DNA from: Emydura subglobosa
Lineage: Eukaryota; Chordata; Testudines; Chelidae
Length of the DNA stretch: 64,000 nucleotides
NCBI GenBank assembly: GCA_007922225.1
Contig: ML679946.1
Span: forward strand, 92,983,313-93,047,312
Direction: 5' to 3'
Shown here: piece by piece, positions 45,642 to 54,624 of the stretch
Numbering within the stretch: position 1 is the stretch's first letter
Layout of the letters: each line of letters begins with the position of its first letter
The notes under the pieces: generated by a model
Told to the model about the DNA's origin: nothing
Database searches by the model: none
Seen by the model: only the letters and a program-made list of their open reading frames with translations
Position numbers and translations under genes: made by a program

Positions 45642-46471
45642 TCAGTAGGCCAGCCCTGGCCTGTCCGCAGTGAGAGAGGCTGTCATGGTCATCAGGTGGT
45701 GATCTGAGAACAGGGTCGACTGCTCACTGGAGGAGTGGGCCTGTGAGAGATGGCGATGGGAGAAGTAAATGCTGTCCAACCGGGAGAGACACGACTGGTC
45801 TTCCCCCACCTGGACAAAGGTGAAGGCGATGACGTTGTCCAGGTGGTGGTCGCACCAGACGTCCACCAGGGAGTGATGGTCTATAATCTCCCGGAGGACA
45901 TCTGAGGTGGCCGGGCACTGTTCGGTCCCCGTGCGGTCTCGTTCCTCGAGGGTGGTGTTAAAGTCCCCACCCAGGACCAGGCATTCGCGAGGATCCAGGG
46001 TGCCGAGGAAGGCGGACACCTGCTGGAAGAACTGCACCCGCTCCGGGCCTGATGTCGGGGCATAGACGTTGACTAGGTTCAACACCAGCCCCTCCACGCG
46101 GACCTGGAGGTGCAGCAGGCGGCCCGGCACAACCCCGACATCCCCCAGCACCTCAGGCTGGAAGTCAGGGGAGAACAGGGTGGCCACTCCGCCTATGTGG
46201 TTGGAGAGGTGGCTCAGGTACCCCGTCCCCCCCACTCCAGCTGACAGCTGGCCTCCACGGCTGGATACGTATGGGTCTTCTGCAGGAACATCATCGAATA
46301 CTCCCCCTCCCAAAGAAAGGAGAGCACCTGGCTCCTGCGGAGACCCAACCTACAGCCCTCAGTGTTCAAGTTTGTGAAGGCGACAGGCATGAGGAGGGCT
46401 GGGGTGATCCTCACAGGCAGGAGCGCAAGTGGCTCCCATCGGGCTCCGCAGCAACCTGCAGCCAGTCCCAA
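45642..46471 (-). pseudogene. Tx1-type ORF2, APE endonuclease part
   Basis: N-terminal endonuclease domain that nicks the target. An upstream frame (from 46471) contains FTNLNTEGCR and VLSFLWEGEYSMMFLQKTHT, the domain start with the metal-ligand position (usual QETHT, here QKTHT). After a frameshift near 46310 the main frame gives GGVATLFSP, LVNVYAPTSG, GGDFNTTLEERDRTG, SRLDSIYFS and SDHHLM: the GDFN, RLD and SDH active-site blocks. The E-to-K change in the QETHT block would remove a metal ligand if real. Confidence 0.85.
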
Positions 46472-46479
46472 AGGTCACC

Positions 46480-49011
46480 AGGGTGTCACGGAAGCTGTGG
46501 GCTGGGTCACCAGGGCATCTCGGAGGCTGTGGGCCTGCTGGTAGGCCGCGGCATATTGCTTCCTGGTCCCTTTTCCCTCCTTCAGTATGGCCCTCACAGC
46601 TCGGAGGACATGGTGGAAGTCCCCCCAGTGCTGCAGGGTGAGCTGCACCCGGTTCCAGGCACCCTGCATGTCCAGGAGGAAGGCGCGCAGCTTGTCCTGC
46701 AGTGCTTTGGGGGGGGGGGGTCTCCCTCTGGCCCAACCCCCACGGCAGCCCCATGGTCCGTTGGAGCGGGCACTGGGAGCGGCGGCGGAAAGAAGACAGC
46801 AGCCCCAGGCAGGCTGGGTGAGGTGAATGCAAAGGTCACTTCCTGGGAACCGTCGAGGGGAAAGGAGATGACGTCAGGGGTGGCAGAGGCGCAGGTGGCG
46901 AGGGGAGGAAGGGAGTGGTCGGGGGTGGGGAGGGGAACTGGGACAGGATCAGGGGCAGGGAGGGGGGCGGGAGCTTGGGCAGGGAATCACAGTGAGGAGC
47001 AGGAGAGGGGTCAGGTTTGGGATTGGGGAAGGGAGCCACAACCTGAGCAACCGGGCCAGTGCCTCCTGATTGGGGCCAGGAGCTGAATGGACGGGTGAGG
47101 GGGGGGTGTCCTCCAGGGGGACGGGCCCTCCATGGGAATGGGCCCAGGCACGTCGGAAGTCTTCGTGGCAGCGGCTTTGGCCCTGGATGAAGGGGGAGCT
47201 GGGCTAGCACCCTCAGGGGATAGGAGGGGTGGCTGTCCCACTACAGAGGAAGGGATGCCCGGGGGCCCGGAGCCTGACCGCTCGGCCCCGGCGGTCACCA
47301 CAGGGGCTGCAGCGGCCTCGACGGGTGTGTTGCTGCCAGCCGGGCAGGCGGCAGGGTCTAGGGGTACCCCGGAGACGGGAGTGGGGGCAGCAGCCAGAGA
47401 AGGGAGGGAGGGGAGAGAGAGGGGCAGCTGGGCACTGCTCTGGACGAGGCCCTCCATGGGGGGGCGTTGTCCTACCCCTGGCAGGCCGGGGTCAGGCCTA
47501 GGGCATCAATCTCATCAAAGATGGATGAGAGGTCCCACCCCCCTCATCCCCCCCCACTACCACCACAAGATCCTCCGCAGCGGCGGCCGAGGCAGCGGTG
47601 GCTTCAGTACCAGCAATGGGTTCAGAGGACAAGGGGCAGGAGGGCTGGCCACTGGGGCTTCCTTGAGGAGGGACTCCAGGAGGGAGATGGTATGGCCCAC
47701 ATCTGCCACCATGGCTTCCTTGGCCAGTGCTGCCTGCTGGGCTCCGGCAGGGATGCAGCGGAAGGCCCGGCTCCAGCAGCCCCCTTTATGGTCTTGCAGG
47801 GGCTCTCTCCCACCTCGGTAGTGGGGGAAGGCGGAGCTGGGCTCTGTCCTTGCGCTTGCCACGCTTGCCCTGCATGAGCAGCCAGCCCTCCGAGGCAGAG
47901 GGTCAGTCAGCAGGGGAAGGACCAGGGGGCAAGAGCACAGGGGTTGGGGCTTGGGAAAGTGGGGGCAGGGTATCGGGGGGAGGGGAGGCCTCCTCCTGGG
48001 GCGAGTGCCCTCCGGTGCCAACAGTGGCGGCCCTGGCTCCCTCTCCTCCGCAGGCCCCACCGGACTGTGCCGGGCATCGGCAGGGCCCACCCAGGTGTCC
48101 CGGGGCAATCAGCCCCGGGGCTCCAGCGGAGATGACGTCCCGTGACAGAGGAGGAGGGGAGGCCACAGAGACCGGACGGCTAGGGTCGCTGCCGCTGGCC
48201 TGGCTGGCACCCTTCTGGGTCTCAGAAGTCCCGAGCTTCCCTCCTCACTGGGCCATGGGGCAGTCCCTCCGGGCAGTCATGGGGCAGTCCGCGAGAGGAC
48301 GTGGCGGATGGCGGGGTCCTTGCAGCCAATGGGAAGCAGGCTGATGATGGAGAGGGGCTTCCTTAGGATGGAAAGGAGAGGCAGAAGGGCGGCATTGGGG
48401 AGGAATGATTGGACAGAGGTGAGGACCACCTGTACACCCAGGTCCTCCAGGGGCTCCACAAGGACATAGATGCCCCCCACTGCTAGGCCCTTCTCCACTG
48501 CCTCCTGGGCAGCAGCCTCAGATGCCAGGAAGAAGACCGCCTTCCCGTACATCTTCGAGGCTGCCACCATGGCTGTGGGCCCCACCACCTGCGCCATCGC
48601 CCACACATAGGTTTCCACGTGGACAGAGGCGGGCACCAGGAGGCAACAGACCGCATGATTCCTGGTGAGGGTGGGAAAGGGGCCCCAGCCCCCAGGGATG
48701 GTGCCGGAGGCGGCAGTCGGGCCAAGTGAAGAGGCAGCAAGTGGGGGACTCACGGCCGCCCCCAGAGCTGGTGGAGGGCATAGTGGGGGAGGGGAGAGGA
48801 GGACGGGAGGCGTTGCCTTCCGTACAGAACCCTTGCTCTTCTTCCCCCCCACCCCCCAGCCCTTCTTGCTGGCCAAGGGCACATCCCCTGAAGTGGGGGG
48901 GAGGGGCGGAAGCCATGGCAACAGCAGAATCCCTGGAGTCCCTACTTGAGTTCGCCTCCGCCAGCACCCCTGGTCTGGTGCCCGGTGACCCAGCAGCAGG
49001 AGCAAGACCAA
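46480..49011 (-). pseudogene. Tx1-type ORF1, degenerate
   Basis: The frame from 49011 to 48277 (244 codons) reads a proline/serine-rich N-terminus, then TRNHAVCCLLVPASVHVETY, VGPTAMVAASKMYGKAVFFL, GIYVLVEPLE and PIGCKDPAIRHVLS. It resembles Tx1 ORF1 proteins, which bind RNA and normally continue into CCHC zinc knuckles. Here RHVLS is followed within a few codons by a stop and then, in another frame, RRDCP, with a repeated GGACTGCCCCATG at the join, so the knuckle seems deleted. 48.25-46.5 kb holds further proline- and glycine-rich remnants in changing frames. Confidence 0.6.
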
Positions 49012-49379
49012 TTGCCATGGGCAGGGACAGATTGTCGGGGCGTGGGGGGGGGGGTCCCGGTCTGAGGCACACCTGCCATCCTGGGAGCGGGTAGAAGCAG
49101 GTTTGCGGGAGGGTAGAGGACGGAAGAGGGAGGGGAGAGGGAGTGAAGAGGGGAGGGTGGGAAGGGCTGGGAAAGGGGTAGGGGGGGGCCAACCCCTCCC
49201 CCCGCCTGGCTAGCACCGGGGGAGGGCGCCACCAACAGAAGCGAATATGGGAAGGCCAAACCAGGAGGGGAGACAGGGACGATGCACTCACCGGCCCCAA
49301 GTAGAACACAGGCTCCTCCGGCTGCGCAGGGATGGAGCAGGGGCAAAACCAATGTAGGGGGATGTCGTGTGCGGGGGAG

Positions 49380-49980
49380 TCAATTAAAAAAGGGGGGGCA
49401 ACTAAAGGGGGGCCATGAGTGCCAGGGGGGCAGTAGCACAGAGGCCAGGGGGGCGGGGCAGCAGGGAAGCAGCTGTGGGAAGGAGAATGGGGGGTAGGTT
49501 TGGGGCCAGAGAGGGACTGGGAAGACTCAGGGGCAAACTTCTAGGGCCGGGCGGACCAGGGAACAAACTAACAGAGGAGCTGGGGCGGGGCAAATAAACT
49601 GACCTGAAAGTCAAATCATGGAGGACAGGTCAAACAAACTAACACACAGACAAACAGACAAAAAAACCCAACCAACCAATAAACAAACCTGGAGCAGGTA
49701 GCAGGGGCAGCTACCAGGAAGGGGGTGGCAGAAAATGGAAGTGACAGGGGTGCCCACAGGTCATTAGGGTGAAGGGGAGAGGCAGCGGCAGTGGCGACGG
49801 CAGCAGCAGCAGCAGGGAAGAGGCACTCGCAGCAGCAGCAGCAGTGGGAGTAAGGAGCAGGCCAGAAAGGCCCTTCCACAGACGTGGTGGTTGCTGCAGT
49901 GGAGGTGGGGGGGGGAACTCACCCCCTGCCTCCTGGCTCAGCCGGGGGTCCCAAGCCAGAGAGGCCCCCACACAGTAGCA
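49380..49980 (-). repeat. Tx1-type LINE leader, with CAG/CTG tract
   Basis: On plus: AAACAAACTAACACACAGACAAACAGACAAAAAAACC (about 49631-49667) and imperfect CAG repeats at about 49801-49845. On the element's sense strand these are T-rich and CTG runs. Assigned to the leader by position only. Confidence 0.5.
49799..49846 (+). repeat. Interrupted (CAG)n repeat
   Basis: CAGCAGCAGCAGCAG, interrupted, then GCAGCAGCAGCAGCAG. Trinucleotide runs within the LINE leader. Confidence 0.85.
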
Positions 49981-50051
49981 GCAGCAATGGGTTTGCAGGG
50001 AGGTCTGGGCCCTGCAGGAGAGTGAGAGCTCCCTGTTGCAAGGTGCTGGGG

Positions 50052-50080
50052 CCTTCCTTGGAGCCTGGGTCCGAGGAAGG
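50052..50080. repeat. Palindrome, left copy
   Basis: CCTTCCTTGGA..TCCGAGGAAGG: an 11-bp stem with one G-T pair around a 7-base loop. Same sequence, with changes, at 51439. Confidence 0.9.
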
Positions 50081-50167
50081 GTCATGATACCCCCGCTGGA
50101 GAGAACCAGACCGTGCAGGCCAAGCCATCTGGAAGCAGAGGCGTGGAGCCAGGGCCAGTACGGGAAG

Positions 50168-50195
50168 TATAAAAGGCAGGCCCAGCAGCTCAGTC
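50168..50195 (+). promoter_or_regulatory. TATA box plus initiator-like element, copy 3
   Basis: TATAAAAGG at 50168-50176 and TCAGTC at 50190-50195; initiator A 24 bases from the first T. Conserved in all three copies and directed away from the adjacent Tx1 LINE. Confidence 0.55.
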
Positions 50196-50849
50196 AGAGG
50201 GAAGCTGCTACTGGAGGCAGATGTGTCTTCCTAGATGCTGTGGCCTAGGCCTCACTCAGGCTCTGTGGAGCAACTGCCCTGCTGACTGGAGCCTCTAAAG
50301 GCTGCCTGAATTGCCAGGCCTGAGTGATGGGGGTAGGACTGCCAGGCCTGCTTGGTAGGAGAAACATCCTTGAGGCTGGCCTTGACCCGGAGGAGATTCC
50401 TGGTGTGGAGGACCTACTGGTGTGGACTGAACCTTGTAGATTGGAGGAACTCCTGAGGCCTATGAGCTGGAGGAGCTACCTTCTGCAGATGACCCTGAGG
50501 AGTTTCTGGACCTGCCACTGGTTGATGGTGAGGGACTCGCTGGATGCCCGCTCACCACTTCCCCCAGTGATCCGGAGGGAGCTATGTGGCTGCAGGTACC
50601 CGGGGATTGGGTGGGAGAAAGTGGCCTAGGGGCAGCCAACTAGTAAGTGGCTGAGTCAGGGGCTAAAGCCCATCAGCGTGTTGCAGCTGAAATCTCGCTG
50701 ACTCAGTGGCAAACAGCTTTGCCACTAATAGGGCCCTGGGCTGGGATGCAGTGGAGTCGGGTGGGCCTGCGTCCCCCTCCCCCCTTCCCTAACCACCCTG
50801 GGAGTGCTTGGCGTCCTCTACACAGTGGCCAGAGGACCCTGAGCTTTGC

Positions 50850-51400
50850 CAGCCCCGCCTGACTGTAAGGCTGGGGGCTATAGACCACCATACCTGCCCC
50901 GCCCCTTGAGGGCTGTCGGTGATTGATTGCTGCACCAACCTTGCCCGGCTTGAAGGCTGGGGGCTGCCATCTGCTTACGTTCCCTGCCCACTTGGGGGCT
51001 GGGGGCTATGGATGCCTTCACCAGCCCTGTCCGGCTTGAGGGCTGGGAGCTGTAGTCTGTATCTGCCCTGCCTACGTGAGGGCTGGGGGCAACAGACTGC
51101 TCATCTGCCCTGCCTGGGGGCTGGAGGCACCAGACTACTCACCACCCCTCCACCCTGTTTGAGGGCCGGGGGCCATAGGACCTTGGTACTTTCCAGCCCC
51201 GTTTGCAAGCTGAGGGCTAAAGACTCCGTTGCCTGCCCTGCCCTGTCTGAGGACCAGGGGCAATAGACTACTGGCCCACCCTGCCTGTTGGAAGGCTGGG
51301 GAGCTGTAGACCCATTACCATCCCTGCCCTACGTGAGGGCCGGGAGGGAGAGACTGCAGGGGAAGCCTGCCCTGCCTGGGGGCGGGGGCTGCAGACTCAT
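50850..51400 (+). repeat. Minisatellite, about eleven units of 40-60 bp
   Basis: Core GAGGGCTGGGGGCTATAGACT followed by a variable ten bases and CTGCCCTGCCTG. Units start at the GGGCTGGGGGC-type cores near 50868, 50955, 50998, 51042, 51080, 51118, 51162, 51208, 51252, 51294 and 51338. Shared with copy 1. Confidence 0.85.
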
Positions 51401-51438
51401 AAACAAGGGGCTTATTGCCCTCAACAAAGGCATTGTGG

Positions 51439-51467
51439 CCTTCCTCGGAGCCTGGGCTCGAGGAAGG
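51439..51467. repeat. Palindrome, right copy
   Basis: CCTTCCTCG and CGAGGAAGG pair perfectly; the interior AGCC/GGCT also pairs, leaving a small loop and one bulge. Confidence 0.9.
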
Positions 51468-51490
51468 GTCACAATGCCGCTGGCTGGACC

Positions 51491-52084
51491 ATGCCACCAG
51501 CTTACAGTCTTCCACACCTGAAATTTTCTCAGTACCTGCTTTGATGGGGGAAAATGTATTTTTCTGTTCACCTATAAATGTAACCCATTTCCACCCAGTT
51601 GAAAAATTACATGAGGCCTATAACATCTCCTCTTTGGCGATACCTGGAATATCTTTCCTTGCCCCAGTTAGTATGGTTTAAAGGAAGAAACTGTAAATTA
51701 ATAAGTTAATATTGCTATGTAAAGTAAGAATAATGAAGTTGTGTACTATAAAGATCTCCATTAATTTTTATTACAACTTCACTTGAAAGCCAAAGGACAG
51801 TTTCAATTTACCACATGTTCACTATAGCCCAGGTAATTTAGGAAACTCTGTGGTATGGGCAATGATACATCACCTGTGTGCTAGGAGAATTCTCAAACTG
51901 CTTCCACTGGTGCAAATTTGGCATAGTGTCTGAAATAATCCATTGTGTCAAAGTCTACTAGAATTTCTGATTAAGCTGGTATCTTAAAGGTTATTTAAGG
52001 CATGACAATGAGTTCATTGCCACAATACTTGCTCATACCAATATGATTTTTAAAATCCCTTTATAAATCTGTTGTCCAGAATTA
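51491..52084. other. No recognisable gene
   Basis: AT-rich. Nothing assigned. Confidence 0.4.
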
Positions 52085-52092
52085 GTATTAAT

Positions 52093-52827
52093 TAGGGCTG
52101 GCAATTGCAGTCAATGCATGCGATTAATGTAAAATAAATTAACTAGATTAAAAAAGTCACGATTAATCACAATTTTAATTGCACTGTTAAACAATAATAG
52201 AATACCAATTTAAATTTATTATAAATATTTTTGATATTTTTCTAAATTTTAAAATACATTGAGTTCAATTACAACACAGAATATGAAGTGTACAGTGTTC
52301 ACTTTATTTTTATTACAAATATTTGCATGTAAAAAAATAAACAAAAGAAATAGTATTTTTCAATTTACCTCATACAAGTCCACTCAGTCCTACTTCTTGC
52401 TCAGCCAATCGCTAAAACAAATAAGTTCATTTACATTTATGGTAGATAATGCTACCCATTTCTTATTTACAATGTCACGTGAAAGTGAGAACAGGCGTTC
52501 ACGTGGCACTATTGTAGCTGGCATTGCAAGGTACTAATGTGCCAGATATGGTAAACATTCGTATGGCCCTTCATGCTTTGACTTGAAGGCTTTAAAGTTT
52601 TACATTATTTTGTTTGTAGCGCAGTTAGATTAAAAAAAATTTCACATTTGTAAATTGCACTTTCACGATAAAGAGATTGCACGACAGTACTTGTATGAGG
52701 TGAACCAATACATAATCAATTTAAACTGCTATTCTATTGTTTAATAGTGCAATTAAAAATGAGATTAATCACAACTACTTTAATTTCGTGATTAATTGTG
52801 ATTATGTTTAATTGTTTGATAGCCCTA
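52093..52827 (-). mobile_element. hAT transposon, internally deleted derivative
   Basis: TIRs TAGGGCTGGCAA (52093) and TTGATAGCCCTA (to 52827), flanked by GTATTAAT (52085-52092) and CTATTAAT (52828-52835), 7 of 8 matching, the 8-bp duplication of hAT elements. Subterminal sequence with GATTAATCACAATTTTAATTGCACTGTTAAACAATA is repeated inversely near the right end. I recognise it as a widespread sauropsid hAT. At 735 bp it is far shorter than an autonomous copy (about 2.5-3.5 kb) and keeps only the transposase C-terminus. Confidence 0.9.
52390..52535 (-). pseudogene. hAT transposase C-terminal (dimerisation) remnant
   Basis: Minus-strand reading ends at a TAG at 52390-52392. In frame before it: YLAMPATIVPRERLFSLSRD, then IVNKKW, ALS, and FSDWLSKK. 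This is the C-terminal hATC dimerisation domain, whose PxxxxxxERxFS..G.I..NKR signature is clear (PRERLFS with a C-to-R change). An in-frame TAG lies just upstream (near 52535). No DDE catalytic part remains. Confidence 0.8.
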
Positions 52828-52835
52828 CTATTAAT

Positions 52836-53099
52836 ATTTATTCCATCTCATACATATTGAAAATAACTTGATAAAGTAATGCTCTATGCGTGTGGATTAG
52901 GATTCCCTTTCTGGAAGTACATCTTTGTTTCTTAATTTAAAAGCAGTTCAAAAGAATATGCTCTAAGTCTTCCCCCAAAAAAGCTTTTTTTTTTCTTTTT
53001 TTTTTTTAAAGTGAGCTATGATTTCTTTAAAGGAAATTAGATGGTTTTTAAGACTTTATGGTTTTTTGGCATGTCTAGTGCAAAATATTACAAGTGACC
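52836..53099. other. No recognisable gene
   Basis: AT-rich with T tracts near 52987-53010. Confidence 0.4.
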
Positions 53100-53109
53100 A
53101 CACACAAAT

Positions 53110-53215
53110 GTATTCAGGTCAGATGCAAAATCTTTATTAAAAACTGTATAAAAATTGATTTACAAACTTGTTTGAAACAAAATAAAATAAATAAATAAAA
53201 AGGGACAAGAATATT
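53110..53215 (-). promoter_or_regulatory. Possible minus-strand polyadenylation region
   Basis: Plus strand TTTATT at 53133-53138 is AATAAA on minus, with further AATAAATAAATAA-complement near 53190. A GT-rich stretch (TGTGTGTGGTC on minus) follows at about 53095-53105, as downstream elements do. No coding sequence on the minus strand nearby supports a gene, so this is weak and may be chance in AT-rich DNA. Confidence 0.2.
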
Positions 53216-53261
53216 AGAAAAGTTCTTAAGGGCTTATTTTTTCTCACTTTTCAAGCTATTA

Positions 53262-53400
53262 CGTAAAAAAGGCCAGATCCTACAAATCCTTATTCATGTG
53301 AGTAGCGTCTTTGAAGTCAATGGAATTACTGTATTCATGTGAGTAAGCACTAATCACATGATGCAGAGCTTGCATGATAAGGCCCCTGATGTAAATATTT
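53262..53400. repeat. Short sauropsid repeat (TTGAAGTCAATGG type)
   Basis: GGCCAGATCCTACAAATCC, CATGTGAGTAGCGTCTTTGAAGTCAATGGAATTACTG, CATGTGAGTAAGCAC, GATAAGGCCCCTGATG: inverted CATGTGAGTA motifs around the TCAATGG core. A familiar short sauropsid repeat. Confidence 0.5.
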
Positions 53401-54624
53401 TTCTCTTATGTATTGGGTTGAATGAACCAGCAAAAAGCTTCATTTCATTTTCTTAGCCTAAAACGTGAAATAGAAAAGAGTTCAGCTCTCCATATGATGA
53501 GGACCGGATGCTCAACGCAGCCCTAAATTGTGCCAATACCAGAGTTTGTTCTACCAACCCAGAATGGCTGGAAGACAGTGCATTCTAGCCTCACCCCTCA
53601 CTGACCTGAATCACCCCTATACCCAGAGAGGACCAAGAGCCAGTGCTGCAGATTCAGTTGCACGGCCCAGAGAATTCCTCTTTTCTAGAGGAGTTCCCCT
53701 CCAATTGGCCCTTAAACTTTGTGATCTTTGCACATGTAGCCAACCTGCATTTTGTGAAGTTTAGCAACACTTATGGGTTTTACTACAGCTTCCTTAATAA
53801 AAGCTGGCAACCTGCCCTCCAAAAGGCCCATGGCTGGTGGAGATGGCCGAGTTCCTCCTCACTGATCTTCACCTGGAAGAACATGGCCCCAAGGCAGATG
53901 GTGTGGCACAAAGTATCCTTAACACCAGTAGTACCTCAGTAAATGGCACTCGTCTCAACTCAGAGAAGACTTAATGCTAGTGCCCTCACATCTCTGCCTG
54001 TATCCAAATGGACTGTCCAGTTCCAAATCTTTCTCCACAAAATAACATGAGATATTGTGATATGGGAAGGACTCGTGTCAGCAGTTAAAGAAGCTCAATG
54101 TAACCAGACTGTCAACTGTCAAACCAATCCACTGACTGAGAGTTAGCAGGCACTATGCCACACCCCCATGACACAAGACTTTAAAATAATATTATAATGC
54201 ACTTGGTTGGACCTGCATCAAACTTCCACCAACAGTCTTCTAGGCACCTTTCTTTCCACTTAAGTTGTTACAGGTAAAATGTACTGACCCATGGGAACCA
54301 AGCTGGGGGAAAGGACACCAGAGGGCTACTGCATCAATTAATTGAGAACAAAAGATCATTATTGAAAGAGTGGTCTGTGAGAGGAAGAATAGTTTCCTCC
54401 TGAAAACACTCACGTTCAACTGTCAAAACCCTCTCTGGTATCTCAAATAGGATTTTCCAAAAGCGGAGGCACTCCAAATCACAAGCCACTTTTTGGAAAA
54501 CATAGGGCAGTTAACTTAACTGTGTCAAGATGTGTGGCATTCCAGGCAAAAGTGAATCTTTTCTATTTCAATTACTGATTGTTGCCAAAAAATGTACTCA
54601 GCTGTATAATTATCATTTTGTGTT
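53401..54624. other. No supportable gene
   Basis: Two overlapping plus-strand frames (53528-53764 and 53643-53942) show no domain and stop early. The rest has only short frames. Confidence 0.4.

Larger units (their letters stand above)
42390..49980 (-). mobile_element. Tx1-clade (L1 superfamily) LINE, long degenerate copy
   Basis: About 7.6 kb of very GC-rich DNA in an AT-rich setting. Minus-strand order: leader with a CTG-rich tract, ORF1 (49.0-46.5 kb), ORF2 endonuclease (46.47-45.64), RT (45.63-43.1) and a C-terminal cysteine motif (about 42.95), then a short 3' part. The RT and endonuclease resemble Tx1-type LINEs of frogs and reptiles rather than CR1. It is nearly full length but carries at least five ORF2 lesions. 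The ends are estimates; I could not define target duplications. Confidence 0.85.
50025..51490 (+). repeat. Promoter-like, minisatellite-bearing repeat, copy 3 (longest)
   Basis: Order: palindrome (50052-50080), GCTGGAGAGAACCAG, GTGCAGGCCAA, GTGGAGCC, TATAAAAGG (50168), TCAGTC (50190), GGCAGATGTGTCTTCC, an acidic-coding-like stretch (about 50440-50640, reads ELEELPSADDPEEFLDLPLV before a stop at the end), GGGCCCTGGGCTGGGA, GTGGAGTCGGGTGGGCCTGC, the minisatellite and a second palindrome (51439-51467) followed by ATGCCGCTGG. The ends therefore share about 60-70 bp in direct orientation, as in a tandem unit of about 1.39 kb or a short terminal direct repeat. Confidence 0.7.

Noticed and set aside
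46271..47086. Plus-strand open frame of 271 codons (and 229, 205 codons nearby)
   Set aside because: Antisense to the Tx1-type ORF1/ORF2 region. Low-complexity Gly/Pro/Arg composition arises from GC-rich DNA; no domain.
50850..51400. CRISPR-like array
   Set aside because: Units are contiguous diverged minisatellite repeats without spacers, in a vertebrate genome.
53110..53215. 3' end of a minus-strand host gene
   Set aside because: AATAAA and a GT-rich stretch exist, but no minus-strand coding exon is visible upstream; AATAAA is common in AT-rich DNA.
53528..53942. Two overlapping plus-strand frames
   Set aside because: Short, no domain, overlapping in different frames.
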